The notes beneath the pieces are model-generated. The model saw nothing but the letters and a program-made list of their open reading frames with translations, did no database searches and was not told the origin of the DNA. Shown here piece by piece: positions 1 through 11,645 of a stretch of 64,000 nucleotides of DNA. A program made the translations under genes and the position numbers. Origin of the DNA: Triticum aestivum (taxonomy: Eukaryota; Streptophyta; Magnoliopsida; Poales; Poaceae). The stretch spans positions 315,240,821 to 315,304,820 of the forward strand of contig NC_057802.1 in the NCBI RefSeq assembly GCF_018294505.1, given 5' to 3'. Each line of letters starts with the position of its first letter. The first letter of the stretch is position 1.

Positions 1-612
1 TGGGGCAAACTGAACGGGTATGGGGGAGTAGAAACTCCCCCTGCCTGATACATACCCCACACGCCCAGCCCCAAGCAGTAGTACCGCGCAAGGCACGGTA
101 GTACCGCCCTGGTGCAGATCTAGAGCACGAAGCGCCCAGTGAACCATTCCACGGTAGTACCGTGTCGGCCGGGCGGTAGTACCGCTCAGGCGCCCCAAAG
201 CAGAAACAAGGAGGGAAAAGATGACTTATGCTCGACTAGAGAAAAACAGAAGGACCACACAAGACACAACAAGCCAAACCCGAACACGACCACACCAAAA
301 GACAACCACTCAAACTTGAGAAGCACAAGCAACAAGAAACAACACACAGACAAACTCTCGAGAAGAGAGGGCGTTGGCCGAGGCCACCTATGTTTGAGCA
401 AATGGTATGGCGCCGTGAAGAATTATCCTTGGGCCCATGACCAAAACTCGTCTTTGAAGCACAAGAACCATAAAAATGGCTAATGTGAAAGACACGACCA
501 ATTTATGTATAATGGGGGGAGGAAGAGTTCATTGAGAGAACAACACTCCCCCTATGTCCATGCCTACACCTAGACAAGGTAGCAAGTTGAGTATGGTGGG
601 TTGTGCAAGGGT
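1..612 (-). other. 3' untranslated internal region of the Copia element
   Basis: This stretch lies downstream of the RNase H stop and before the missing 3' LTR. It holds four copies of the palindromic motif CGGTAGTACCG (near 80, 98, 151 and 175), which also fills the LTR. On the minus strand there are purine-rich tracts AGGGGGAG at about 30 and 550, either of which could be a polypurine tract. The open frame at 139-483 has no recognisable domain and I do not regard it as a gene. Confidence 0.6.
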
Positions 613-2064
613 TCAAGAAACATTGCTCGAATCAATGATATTTAGCTCATGCCTTAACTTGCGAAATCTTGCTTCATCCAAGGGCTTCGTGAATATATCT
701 GCAAGGTTATCATGAGTGTTGACATAGTTGAGCTCGATCTCCCCTCGCCTAATATGATCCCGGATGAAGTGATACCGAATCTCAATATGCTTCGTCTTGA
801 AGTGTTGCACCGGGTTGAGAGAAATCTTGATGGCACTTTCATTGTCACACCAAAGAGGCACTTTGTCACAGGTGACACCGTAATCCTTTAAAGTTTGCCT
901 CATCCATAAGAGTTGTGCACAACAACTACCGGCCGCCACATACTCCGCTTCGGTGGACGAGAGAGACACACAACTTTGCTTCTTGGAAGACCAACTCACC
1001 AAAGAGCAACCAAGAAATTGGCATCCTCCGGAAGTGGACTTCCTATCCACTTTGTCTCCCGCCCAATCGGAGTCCGAATATCCTACAAGCTTGAAGTTTG
1101 CTCCTCTTGGGTACCATAAGCCAAAGTTTGGGGTATGAGCCAAATATCGAAAGATTCGCTTGACCGCCACAAAGTGGCTTTCCTTAGGTGCGGCTTGAAA
1201 CCGTGCACAAATTCCCACACTCAACATGATATCCGGTCTAGATGCACAAAGGTAAAGCAAGGAGCCAATCATGGAGCGATATACCTTTTGATCCACCGCT
1301 TTACCATTGGGATCAATGTCAAGTTGGCACTTGGTGGGCATTGGAGTGGAAGCCGGCTTGACATCACTTAGCTTGAATCTCTTTAGCATGTCTTGAGTGT
1401 ATTTGGCTTGGTTGATGAAGGTTCCTTCTCTTCTTTGTTTGACTTCGAATCCAAGGAAAAACTTCAACTCTCCCATCGAAGACATCTTGAACTTAGAGGT
1501 CATGAGAGCGGCAAATTCCTCATTGAAAGCTTTGTTAGGGGAACCAAATATAATATCATCAACATATAGTTGGCACACAAACAACTCCCCTTTGACCTTC
1601 TTAGTAAAAAGAGTGGGATCGATTTTCCCAACTTCAAATCCACGGTCTTGCAACAACTCGGTAAGGTGGTCATACCACGCACGTGGGGCTTGCTTAAGGC
1701 CATAGAGTGCCTTATCGAGTTGATACACATGATCCGGGAAGTAGGGATCCTCGAACCCGGGGGGTTGCTTGACATATACCAACTCATTAATAGGACCATT
1801 AAGAAAAGCACTCTTCACATCCATTTGTTGTAACTTAAAGTTATGATGGGAATCATATGCAATCAACAAATGAATGGATTCAAGGCGAGCAACGGGAGCA
1901 AAGGTTTCACCGTAGTCGATACCCTCGACTTGGGAGTAGCCTTGTGCCACCAATCTTACCTTATTACGAACGATGGTCCCATGAGCATCTTGCTTGTTCT
2001 TGAATATCCACTTGGTTCCAATGACATTGTGGTTCCCCGTTGGCCTTGGCACCAATCTCCACAC
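613..2064 (-). pseudogene. Copia reverse transcriptase and RNase H segment of pol
   Basis: This 483-residue open segment would copy element RNA into DNA in cytoplasmic virus-like particles. It opens inside the RT domain ([10 protein letters not shown], then [20 protein letters not shown]). The catalytic motif [10 protein letters not shown] is intact. RNase H follows, with [19 protein letters not shown] and a C-terminal region ending in [14 protein letters not shown] and ADIFTKPLD. Its stop at 613 is the natural end of the polyprotein. The upstream part of pol is in another frame, so a frameshift lies near 2065. The segment is itself uninterrupted, but it cannot be translated as part of the polyprotein. 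Confidence 0.9.
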
Positions 2065-2750
2065 CTTGTTGTACTTAAGTTGTTGAGTTCTTCATGCATG
2101 GCATTGAGCCAATCCGGATCTTCGAGCGCCTCATAGACCTTTTGGGGTTCAACACAAGAGACAAACGCGTGATGTTCACAATAGTTTGCCAATTGTCTAT
2201 GAGTGCTTACCCCCTTTTGAATGCTTCCAAGCACATTCTTCATGAGATGACTCTTAGTGGAGAGCTTGGATGCAATCTTGGTGGCACGACGCTCCAATTC
2301 CTCCTCGTGGGTGAGTTGAGGAGCGGTCACTTGATCATCTTGAGCGCCGTCTTGAGCTTGTCCTTGATCTTGAGCTTGCTCTTGATCTTGAACTTGCTCG
2401 GAGGAGAGAACTTGACCTTGGGCATCGCTTGGTGATTAAACACCGTCTTGAGGTTGATCTTGCCCTTGGTCTTGTTCATGATGATGAGGGCCTTCACTTT
2501 GTTCTTCGGAAGCATGTGGGTCTTGGGTTGGTGATGGTTCCACTTGAGTGGAACATTGTCCTTCTCCTTCGGCCACAAGGGGTTCCTCAATGGGTAGGAT
2601 ATGACCAACACCCATTCTTCTTATGGCTTGGGGAGGAATTTCATCACCTACATCACAAGTACCACTTTGCTCCACTTGGGAGCCATTATTCTCATCAAAC
2701 TCCACGTTACACGTCTCCTCAATAAGTCTCGTGGACTTATTGAGAACACG
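2065..2750 (-). pseudogene. Copia pol linker between integrase and RT, broken
   Basis: This stretch continues the integrase frame after a stop at 2751. It encodes the variable acidic, glutamine-rich linker (repeated QDQ-type residues) and then the start of the RT domain ([31 protein letters not shown]). A second in-frame stop (TAA, probably from CAA) lies at 2436. The frame is lost by an indel near 2065, where the RT continues one frame over. All pieces share the frame of the integrase segment, so the stops are point mutations and not splice boundaries. Confidence 0.75.
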
Positions 2751-3971
2751 TTAAGCATGGGAGTTTGCAGCATAACCAACAAATATGCCCTCATGTGCTC
2801 TAGCCTCAAATTTAGACAATCGAACACCTTTCTTGAGAATGAAACACTTACACCCGAACACCCGAAAGTACTTGAGGTTGGGCTTGTTACCGGTGAGTAT
2901 CTCATATGGAGTCTTGTTCAAGCCTTTCCGGAGATAGAGCCGATTTGATGCATGACACGCGGTGTTGATGGCTTCGTCCCAAAAGCTGTATGGAGACTTG
3001 AACTCCGCCATCATGGTCCTTGCCGCATCCATCAATGTCCGGTTCTTCCTCTCCGCTACACCATTTTGTTGAGGGGTGTATGGTGCGGAATATTGATGCT
3101 TGATCCCCTCATCACTAAGAAACTCATCCAAGGTGTAGTTCTTGAACTCGGTGCCGTTGTCACTTCTTATAGTCAAGATCTTTGCATTGTGTTGACGTTG
3201 AGCTTCATTTGCAAAGTCAATGACGGTTTGTTGGGTCTCGCTCTTCCTCTTGAAGAAGTATACCCAAGAGTATCTCGAATAATCATCCACAATCACCAAG
3301 CAATACTTTCTACCCCCAAGACTATAAAAGGATGGAGGCCCAAAGAGATCCATGTGAAGGAGCTCCAAGGGCTTCTTTGAGTAAATGATAGTCGTGGGAG
3401 GGTGCGCCTTCTCATGTAGTTTTCCTTCGATACAAGCACTACAAGCACGCTCTTTGGCAAAGATAACATTTGTTAGTCCACGGACATGGTCCCCCTTGAG
3501 AATACTTTGCAAAGATCTCATATTGACATCGGCTAGACGGTGATGCCAAAGCCATCCCACGTCAACTTTATCCATTAGGCATGTCGCGGCCTTAGTGAGT
3601 CGCTCCGAAAAGTTAATCACATAGAGACCGTTCTCGACATGCCCAACAAAGGCTACTTTAAGAGTATTGCTCCACAAGAGGGCCACGGTATCAATATCAA
3701 AGAAGGTGGCAAAGCCCATGAGTGCAAGTTGACAAACGGAAAGTAAATTGTATGCAAGGGACTCAACAAGCATGACCTTCTCGACCGTGAGATCATGAGA
3801 AATGACAACCTTGCCGAGTCCCAATACCTTGGAAGACGAGGCATCACCCCACTCGACATTGGTGGGCATAGATGGAATCTTGTGCACGTCCACCACCAAG
3901 TCCTTGCTCCCGGTCATATGATTTGTAGCTCCACTATCGAGCAACCATGATCCCCCACCGGAAGCAAACAC
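2751..3971 (-). pseudogene. Copia protease, GAG-pre-integrase and integrase
   Basis: The segment begins with the aspartic-protease active site WLLDSGATNHMTG near residues 8-20. Next comes the HHCC zinc domain of GAG-pre-integrase (WLWHHRLADVN ... CSACIEGK). The DDE integrase core follows: D in HMDLFGP, D in IRSDNGTEFKN and E in NGVAERKNRT, all present. It stops at 2751 just after FVGYAANSHA, where the family normally continues into the linker, so TAA has probably replaced a tyrosine codon. The gag frame upstream ends at 3982 with a frame change; related elements often separate gag and pol by a stop or shift, so that boundary may be natural. Confidence 0.88.
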
Positions 3972-3981
3972 CTACAAGAGA

Positions 3982-5491
3982 TCAATGCTTGGATTTAGAT
4001 ACCCATTTTGTAATGGGTCCTTTGATGTTAGTGACAAGGGTCTTAGGAACCCAAATAGACCATTCAATGTACTCATAAGGAGAACCAACAAATTTGGCAT
4101 AAACATGCCCGTCACTAGCACGGCACAACACGTAAGAAGGGTTAAAGTCGCCAGCTTTGTTGGAAGGGGTGGTATTGCCCTTCTTGACACCACCACCCTT
4201 CGCATTGTTCTTCTTCTCCTTGGAAGCACCCTCTCCCTCCTTCACAAAAGTTTGCTTAAGAGGAGGAGGTCGTTTGGTCTTGTCATTCTTCTTCTTGTTC
4301 TTGGGCACGGGTGCGAACCCAATCCCCTCCTTGTCCACGACTTCCTTTTGATTGCTCAAAAGGTCATTGAGGTTCTTCTCATCTTGTATGCATGACACAA
4401 GGCCTTTCTCAAGTTGCATGTTCAACCTGGCATTCTCCTCAACAAGATGCACATGCTCACAACATGGGTTAGTAGCATTTGCATCATCAATCAAAACCAT
4501 ATGAGGAAAAGTGGCTTTCTCCTTGGTTAGCTTCACTTGGAGTTGATCATGAGACTCTTTAAGACTAGCATGAATACCTTTCAAGGCTTTATGGGCCTTG
4601 TCAAGTATATCAAACTCTTCCTTGAGTCTAGCAAGATCAACTCCAAGTTTGGCCTTCTCGGAATTTAGCACACGAGATAAGACACAAGCATGATCAAGAT
4701 CTTTCTTTAATTTAGCATGATCATCGTTGTGTGATTCCTCAAGAGCCAAACGAAGACCACGCTCGTCCTCAAGAGCATTAGAGAGATCTGATATCTCATC
4801 GGCATAATCACGACTATGCCCCTCCATCTTAGAGATGGTTTCTTGGTGAGCCTCGATGGTGTCATTGGCTTCACCAAGTTGTTCCAAGAGATCAACAAAG
4901 TGCTTCTTGGACTTACCCTTAAGCTTACTCATAAAGGAATCAAACTCATTTTCTTCCTCATTAGGCCCCACATTTTCATCAATGCAATCCGTCAAGGAAG
5001 GATTAGTAATGATGGTAGTTTTGATGTTGGGGGTTACCTTGTTGGTTGCTTTAGCCATGAGGCACTTGTTGATGATGTTCTCATCGGGTGAGTCGAAGAG
5101 GGATACCCGAGGAGTTGTTGCAATGGCCACGGAGGCCATAGCAACCGAGTCACCGCCTTCATCGTCATCATCATCCTCATTGTACTCTTCTTGTGCAACC
5201 AACCCCTTGAGAGGAGTCCTCTTGGTGAAGTTGCTCTTGTTAGGGAAAGACTTGGCTTTGTCCTTTCGAATGAGCTTGCCACCATTGTCTTCTCTCTTCT
5301 CATAAGGACATTCCGCAACAAAATGGCTCACATTGCCACAATTATAGCAAGTCCTCACACGTTGCTTGACCTTGTTGCCACTTGAGTTGTTCTTGTTGAA
5401 GTTGGGCCTTGAGTTCTTCTTACTCCAAAATTGCCGTGAAGCGAGAGCCATGTGCTCATGATAATCATACTTTGTATCTTCGGGGTTGCCC

Positions 5492-5527
<36 letters not shown>

Positions 5528-5715
5528 ACACTAACCTTGGCCTTCAATGCAAGGTTGGGCTTCTTTGCTCTTTGAGAACGTAGCACCGCATTGTCGGCGG
5601 TCTTGTCCAGGATGCTCATAGACACAAACTCATCCAACACTTCACTTGAGGAGAAAGTGTGGAAGTCCGGCCTTTGACAAATGACGGAGGACATGGCCTT
5701 GTGGTAAGGCATCAT
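3982..5715 (-). pseudogene. Copia gag, central and C-terminal part with CCHC zinc knuckle
   Basis: This 577-residue segment is the nucleocapsid part of gag, which packages element RNA. It has an acidic poly-glutamate run, then a retroviral zinc knuckle CYNCGNVSHFVAEC (CX2CX4HX4C). A long coiled-coil stretch of several hundred residues follows, rich in E, K and L heptads (LEESHNDDHAKLKKDLDHAC and onward). The C-terminus is a K/P/T-rich basic tail. A long coiled coil after the knuckle is typical of SIRE/Maximus gag. The N-terminal gag is in another frame, separated by an indel near 5790. Confidence 0.85.
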
Positions 5716-5795
5716 TGCCTTGAGGAATTTGTGCTTGACCCAATTGTCATCCGTGTCCTTGCTCCCATGATCTCGGAGTGAGACCGCGAGTTTGG

Positions 5796-6548
5796 TTACT
5801 CTCGATAAAGCTCACGAGGTTCTTCATCTTCTTTCATTGCAAACTCATTGGCTTCATCTTGCACCACTTCATAGTTAGAGCGTTGAATGCTTGCGCTACC
5901 CCGGTAGAGGGAGACAACACAATGCCATGCATCTTTGGCCAAGGCGAAGGGCCGAAGATGAGGGAGATCTTCGGGTGGAATTGCATCTTGGATGATGAAG
6001 AGAGCATTCTCATTGAATTGATTATCCGCGGCTTCTCTAGGGGTGAAATTGCTTGGGTCATGCGGATAGAAACCTTCTTCAATGATTCTCCAAAGATTAG
6101 TATTCACATGATTTAAATGATGCTTAAAGCGATAAACCCAAGAATCAAAGTCCTCATTTTTCACAATCTTAGGGGGAGGACCGGCATGATTCAAATGAGT
6201 AGAAGGAATCGGTCCACCATAAACAAGTGGAGGTTCCACATGGGCAAAGATGCCGGTGCCATTCTTACCACTAGAAGAAGGAGCTTTTTCACTAGTAGCT
6301 TCCCCCTTGTCGGAGTTAGCACCGGTCACCTTGTTAGTGGGATCACCCACTTTCAACGGTACGGTGGATAGTTTAAGCCCTTCAATGACTTTATTAAACA
6401 TGCTTTCAACCTCGGTAGTCATGGAGGTTTTCAATGTGTCCAAAGCCACATTGAATTCCTCACGAGAGACCATGGTACCCCCATCGCCCGTAGACGAGAC
6501 TGGATTCGCACCGGAGTGCTCCTCCACTCCATCTACGGTGTCAACCAT
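5796..6548 (-). pseudogene. Copia gag N-terminal part
   Basis: This 250-residue segment starts at ATG 6548, about 40 bp after the primer-binding site, so it is the natural gag start. It contains the gag-domain stretch FDSWVYRFKHHLNHVNTNLW and ALFIIQDAIPPEDLPHL (DUF4219/UBN2-like capsid region). It ends at EDEEPRELYRE followed by a stop; related gags continue here toward the zinc knuckle, and that continuation lies in the frame that opens at 5715. A single indel near 5790 therefore splits gag. Confidence 0.82.
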
Positions 6549-6584
6549 ACTCTTCGGACGGCAAAGTCCTTAATAAAGAGACAT

Positions 6585-6597
6585 GGCTCTGATACCA
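6585..6597 (-). other. Primer-binding site (initiator Met tRNA type)
   Basis: The minus strand reads TGGTATCAGAGCC two bases after the LTR terminus. This is the classical Copia PBS complementary to initiator methionine tRNA. It fixes the orientation of the element and the inner end of the LTR. Confidence 0.9.
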
Positions 6598-7337
6598 ATT
6601 GAAAGGATCGATATAGTTGACTAGAGGGGGGGAGGGCGTGAATAGGCAACTAACAATTTTTAGCCTTTTCTTTATCAAATTAAACTTTGCATCAAAGTAG
6701 GTTGTCTAGATATGCAACTAGGTGAGCAACCTATATGATGCAACAACAACAAGCACACAAGCAAGCAAGAGATGCAACACAATATAAGCTTGCACAAGTA
6801 AAGGTACGAAATAACCAAGAGTGGAGCCGGTGAAGACGAGGATGTGTTACCGAAGTTCCTTCCCTTTGAGGGGAAGTACGTCTCCATTGGAGCGGTGTGG
6901 AGGCACAATGCTCCCCAAGAAGCCACTAGGGCCACCGTATTCTCCTCACGCCCTCACACAATGCGAGATGCCGTGATTCCACTATTGGTGCCCTTGGAGG
7001 CGGCGACCTAACCTTTACAAACAAGGTTGGGGCAATCTCCACAACTTAATTGGAGGCTCCCAACGACACCACGGAGCTTCGCCATAGTGGACTATGGCTC
7101 CGAGGTGACCTCAACCGTCTAGGGTGCTCAAACACCCAAGAGTAACAAGATCCGCTAGGGATTAGTGGGGGGAATCAAATTTCTCTTGGTGGAAGTGTAG
7201 ATCAGGGCCTTCTCAACCAATCCCTAGAAAATCAACAAGTTTGATTGGCTAGGGAGAGAGATCGGGCGAAAATGGAGCTTGGAGCAAAAATGGAGTTTGG
7301 GGATGGAAGAGGTAAGTCTTCTTGGAGAAGAAGACCC

Positions 7338-7346
7338 ATTTATATA
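7338..7346 (-). promoter_or_regulatory. TATA box of the Copia LTR promoter
   Basis: The minus strand reads TATATAAAT inside the LTR, downstream of the palindrome array and about 740 bp before the LTR's inner end. The position is right for the U3/R promoter of the element. No transcription start can be read from sequence alone. Confidence 0.6.
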
Positions 7347-7384
7347 GTGGGGGGACACATCCAACCATTATGCAGCCCGCAGCC

Positions 7385-7785
7385 CGCATCTGGGCGGTAC
7401 TACCGTTGCTGGAGCGGTAGTACCGCTGCCAAAGAGTACGACCGCTGTGGAAGGTAGGCATAGGGCACCCATGGCTAAGGGAAGAGGAGTACACAAACTA
7501 CGGCAGTACTACCGCCTTGAGAGCGGTACTACCGTCGATAGGCGGTACTGCTGCTTCCTACAGCTGCTAGAAAAACAGGGGAGGGCAGCGACCTGAGCTA
7601 CAGTGGAGCAGAAGTAGGAGCGGTACTACCGCCAATAGGCGGTACTACCGCGCCCTACTACCGCCCCCTGCGTGGTCTTTTACGAAAACCCGACATGAAA
7701 AAGTCAAGACCACAGCAGGGGCGGTAGTACCAGCGGCACTAACAGGCGGTACTACCGCCCTGGCCGCGGTACTACCGCTTAGCAC
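7385..7785. repeat. Cluster of GCGGTACTACCGC palindromes in LTR U3
   Basis: At least seven near-perfect copies of the odd palindrome GCGGTA-N-TACCGC and several half or degenerate copies lie within 400 bp (for example near 7385, 7411, 7524, 7620, 7638, 7746, 7765). Each copy can pair with itself and with every other copy. They sit just upstream of the TATA box, where regulatory protein sites are expected. The function is unknown. Confidence 0.75.
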
Positions 7786-8188
7786 AAGGCACCCCTTATT
7801 TTGCACAACACGGAAACTCCAACAGGCAGGAAGACAGCGTGGGTGTAAGGAAAATGTGTACGTGATGATTCCACCCATACTCTTCCGAAACGGATCCCCT
7901 CTTGATAGTACGGTTATCCCTACGACTCAATTCCACCGAAAAGAAACGAAGGAAAATAATCCGTCCAAAGTGAAGTCCTCGAGGGGTTACAATCGCAAAG
8001 TGCCCTTATATTAGATCACCTGAAACACTTAGTGCACACGATTAGTTCACAAACGTATTGTCATCAATCACCAAAACTACTTAAGGGATAAATATGCCCT
8101 TACAGCAAGGCACGTAGTCCATTTCCTCCAAACTGGAGAACTTCCCAATGGGCAAGAGGAAGCTGAAAGAATAGCCTAGAGGGCCAGC

Positions 8189-8661
8189 ATGTATCAGTTT
8201 GTCGATGACACTCTGTACAGAAGAAGGCCCAATGGTGTGAAATTGAAGTGCATCTGCTGGGAAGAAGGAAAGGAACTTTTGGCAGAAATACACAAAGCCA
8301 TGTGCGGCTCCCACATTGGATCAAGGGCATTAGTTGGGAAAGCGTTCCAACAAGGATTCTATTGGCCCACAGCCCTCCAAGATGTGGTCGAGCTAGTCAC
8401 CAAGTGTGAAGCCTGCGAGTTCCATTCCAAGAACATCCATCTGCCTGCACAAGCTCTTCAGACAATCCCTTTGTCATGGCCATTTTTGGTCTGGGGGCTC
8501 GATATCCTCGGCCCTTTCCCCCGAACTGCCGGGGGTTTTGAATTCTTGTTCGTTGCCATCGACAAGTTTACAAAGTGGCTGGAAGTAGACGCTGTGAGAA
8601 AGGTGACTGCTCAGTCAGCTATCAAGTTCTTGAAAGGATTTGTGTGCCGCTTCGGGGTTCC
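8189..8661 (+). pseudogene. Gypsy integrase, N-terminal part
   Basis: This encodes the zinc-binding H2C2 region (EIHKAMCGSHIGSRALVGKA, then CEACEFHSKN) and the start of the catalytic core. WGLDILGPFP carries the first Asp of the D,D,E triad. The frame is open from a stop near 8177; upstream residues in the same frame still resemble the family. Coding stops being genuine at 8661, where a solo LTR is inserted in the sequence FGVP^ARIITDNG. Beyond that, the open frame reads a few LTR codons. Confidence 0.85.
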
Positions 8662-10180
8662 TGATAACCCACAAGTATAGGGGATCAATTGTAGCCTCTT
8701 TCAATAAGTAAGAGTGTCAAACCCAACGAGGAGCTAAAGGTAGAACAAATATTCCCTCAAGTTCTATCGACCACCGATACAACTCTACGCACGCTTGACG
8801 TTCGCTTTACCTAGAACAAGTATGAAACTAGAAGTACTTTGTAGGTGTTGTGGGATAGGTTTGCAAGAATATAAAGAGCACGTAAATAAAAACTAGGGGC
8901 TGTTTAGATAAAGACACAATAAAGTTAGTATAGCAAGTGTGGAAAAGTGGTGGTAGGAGTTGTGAAATTGTCCCTAAGCAATTGACTACTTTACTAGACC
9001 GATAGCAAGTTTTATGTGGGAGAGGCCACTGCTAGCATATCATCCCTGACTTGGAATTCTATGCACTTATGATTGGAACTATTAGCAAGCATCCACAACT
9101 ACTAACATTCATTAAGGTAAAACGCAACCATAGCATTAAGATATATTGGTCCCCCTTCAATCCCGTATGCATCAATTTCTATGCTAGGTTGAAGCTTCTG
9201 TCACTCTTGCCCTCCAATACATAGTCCTATCAACATACAACTAACCCTATGGTGTGATCCACGCACGCGCTCATATGATCGGCACCAAAGGACAGCAACA
9301 TAATCACAAGCAAATTAAACCAATCATAGCAATTCACCAATTACCGATAGGACAACGAAAATCTACTCAGACATCATAGGATGGAAACATATCATTGGAT
9401 AATAATATGAAGCATAAAGCACCATGTTAAAGTAGAGGGTACAACGGGTTGCGGGAGAGTGGACCGCTGTAGATAGATGGGGGAAGGTGATGAAGATTTT
9501 GGTGAAGATGACGGAGGTGTTGGTGTAGATCGCGGTGATGATGATGGCCCCGGCGGTGTTCCAGCGCCACCGGAAGCGAGGGGGAGAGAGCCCCCTCCTT
9601 CTCCATCTTCCTTGGACTTCTCCCTAGGTGGGAGAAGGTTTCTCCCTCTGGTCCTTGGTCTCCATGGCGTGGGAGGGGCAAGAGCCCCTCCGAGATTGGA
9701 CCTGTCTCTCTGTCTCTCTCTGGTTCTGCGTTCTCGCATTCTGCCCTTTCGCCGTTTCTTATATATATCCGGAGATCCGTAACTCCGATTGGATTGAAAC
9801 CTTCGCCAAGATTTTTTTTCTCTGAAAATTAGCTTTCTTGCGGCCAAAGAAGAGCAGCAACCGCCTTACAAGGGGCCCACGAGGGTCAGGGGTGCGCCCC
9901 CTGCCTCGTGGCCACCTCGGGCACCGTCTCGCGTTGATTCTTCCTCCCATATTTCCCAAATATTCCAAAAATATTCTCCGTCCATTTTTATTCCGTTTGG
10001 ATTCCGTTTGATATGGGGTTTCTGTGAAACATAAAACATGCAACAAACAGGAACTGACACTGGGCACTGGATCAATATGTTAGTCCCAAAAATAGTATAA
10101 AAATTTGCCAAAAGTATATGAAAGTTGTATAATATTGGCATGGAACAATCAAAAATTATAGATACGACAGAGACGTATCA
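8662..10180 (-). repeat. Solo LTR, Athila-type Gypsy, with 5-bp target duplication
   Basis: The insert has TG...CA ends (plus strand TGATAACCCACAAG ... GACGTATCA) and is flanked by GTTCC at 8657-8661 and 10181-10185. On the minus strand it begins TGATACGTCTC, like the LTRs at 13967-15482, 34961 and 43928, so its orientation is minus. At 1519 bp it matches one LTR with no internal region, so it is a solo LTR left by LTR-LTR recombination. A short GC-rich segment near 9480-9680 has open frames on both strands, which I do not take as genes. Confidence 0.9.
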
Positions 10181-10861
10181 GTTCCTGCCCGGATCATCAC
10201 CGACAACGGCACCTAGTTCACGAGCCGCGTGTTCATGCAATATGTTCATGCCCTCGGAAGCAAGATCTCATTTGCTTTTGTTGCTCATCCCAGAAGCAAT
10301 GGACAAGCTGAGAGGGCGAACGCTAAAGTGTTGCAAGGACTCAAGACAAGAACCTTTGATACGCTCCAGAAGTGCGGCAGGCGGTGGATCGATGTGCTGC
10401 CGGTAGTCCTCTGGTCCCTCAGAATAACACCAAACCGGGCGACTGGGTAGACTCCCTTCTCCCTAGTCTATGGGGCAGAAGCAGTTATCCCCACGTAACT
10501 CATTTATGGGTCACCTTGAGTGCTTGCCTACGATGAAGTAGCGCAAGATCAGGACCGGCGTGACGATGCTGTGCTTCTCGAGGAGAACCATCTTCGGGCT
10601 GCTACGCGTGCTGCACGCTATCAGCAAGCCCCGCGTCGCTATCACAGCCGCAGGGTTCATGCCCGGTGTTTTGAGGAAGGCGACCTTGTCCTTAGGCGCG
10701 TTTAGTCCGCCAAGGGTACAAACAAGTTGACGCCGAAGTGGGAAGGACGTTACCGGGTAGTTCGAGTCACCAGACCTGGCGCAGTCCGTCTGGAGACCGG
10801 AGATGGCATTCAATTGCAAAACTCATGGAATATTGAGCATCTCCGCAAGTTCTACCCATAA
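10181..10861 (+). pseudogene. Gypsy integrase, C-terminal part, with several stops
   Basis: Reading resumes with ARIITDNGT (second catalytic Asp), then HPRSNGQAERANAKV (catalytic Glu), GAEAVIPT, VLAYDE, and a C-terminal GPY/F-like region ending in WNIEHLRKFYP and a stop at 10859. One frame runs through the whole segment but is cut by about five in-frame stops (after NGT, after NRATG, two around LIYGSP, and after LVLRRV). Most are explained by C-to-T changes in Gln or Arg codons. This is typical of methylated, long-silent copies. Confidence 0.85.
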
Positions 10862-11645
10862 GGCGCGGCTGTCGGGCCCTGCCCAGCAGCAACCCTTTTG
10901 TACAGGCCTTGCCTCAGTTACATGTAACCCCTTGTACAAAGCCAGCCATAGACCGTGAGCAACAGAGAAATAAATGATGCGTTGCCCCCCCCCCCCGACA
11001 AGTTGTATGCATGCATAAGCATTTCATGAGCATTGCATATGCATATAGATAAGATCGCATCTTGCATCATTTCCATCTGCATAAAACTGTAGGTTCCTGC
11101 AGTGGGCTTGGCCTCTATAGGAAGCTGGAAAGATGAACCAACACTGAGATCTCTGGCAAGCCAAACAGATAAGTTCTATCTCTTGTCCATATGTGTTCTG
11201 TAAGCAAATACTTGTGCATAAGAGAACCTCGCCGCTTTTTGTAACTTAGGTGCTCCCATCCCTTGACACGAATGTTGCTTCGGTCAGGATGGTCGCAGTA
11301 GCCTTTGATAAAAAAAGATTGGCGGGGGGCTGGTCCCGCATCTCAATTTGTGCCCGGTAGGCTTAGTCCCCGGCAACAAGATAGAGGGTACCGGCAGGAT
11401 AGCCTGCCGGGGGAAAATCGTTTATTTAAAATATAGAGGCATTCCACCTCTACATGGATATACATGCACGAGTCCCCGGCAAGGTACATCTCTTTCATTA
11501 ATATGCTGGTCAAACAAGTACTAACTTTACAGGACACAAACATGGACACAAGAGATTACATTATTTGAACTAAAATTTGGCAAGTACCTACAAATTTAAG
11601 ATTGAAAAAAGATAAGTGCCCCGTAAACTCCTCCCCCTGTCCCTC
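10862..11645 (+). other. Gypsy 3' noncoding region
   Basis: There is no coding signal. A cytosine run lies at 10986-10998. A purine-rich stretch, AAAAAAGATTGGCGGGGGGC, at about 11312-11331 resembles a polypurine tract. It is followed by TG, but I could not confirm an LTR start there because the matching 5' LTR is outside the window. Confidence 0.4.

Larger units (their letters stand above)
1..8104 (-). mobile_element. Ty1/Copia retrotransposon, SIRE/Maximus-like, cut by left window edge
   Basis: On the minus strand the order is LTR (8104 to 6600), primer-binding site, gag, protease, integrase, reverse transcriptase and RNase H, which is Copia order. The long gag with a coiled coil and CCHC knuckle, and the TGGTATCAGAGCC primer site, fit the SIRE/Maximus lineage; the family name is inference. 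The second LTR is not in the window. The coding region carries two in-frame stops and at least two frameshifts, so this copy is defective. On the right it abuts Gypsy integrase-region sequence at 8105, meaning it inserted into that Gypsy element. Confidence 0.9.
6600..8104 (-). repeat. 5' LTR of the Copia element
   Basis: The minus strand starts TGTAAGGGCATATT at 8104 and ends TCCTTTCA at 6600, giving TG...CA termini over 1505 bp, with the PBS two bases beyond. It includes a TATA box and a dense set of GCGGTACTACCGC palindromes in the part upstream of that TATA box (U3). The outer edge at 8104/8105 is where Gypsy coding sequence resumes. Confidence 0.88.

Noticed and set aside
1..190. Left edge as the Copia 3' LTR, because it also has GGTAGTACCG motifs
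   Set aside because: The LTR end (ATGCCCTTACA on the plus strand) does not occur before the coding region, and only the short motif is shared, not the LTR order.
9392..9847. Arg/Pro-rich frames around 9400-9850 on both strands
   Set aside because: Inside the solo LTR, with no conserved domain and overlapping frames on both strands.
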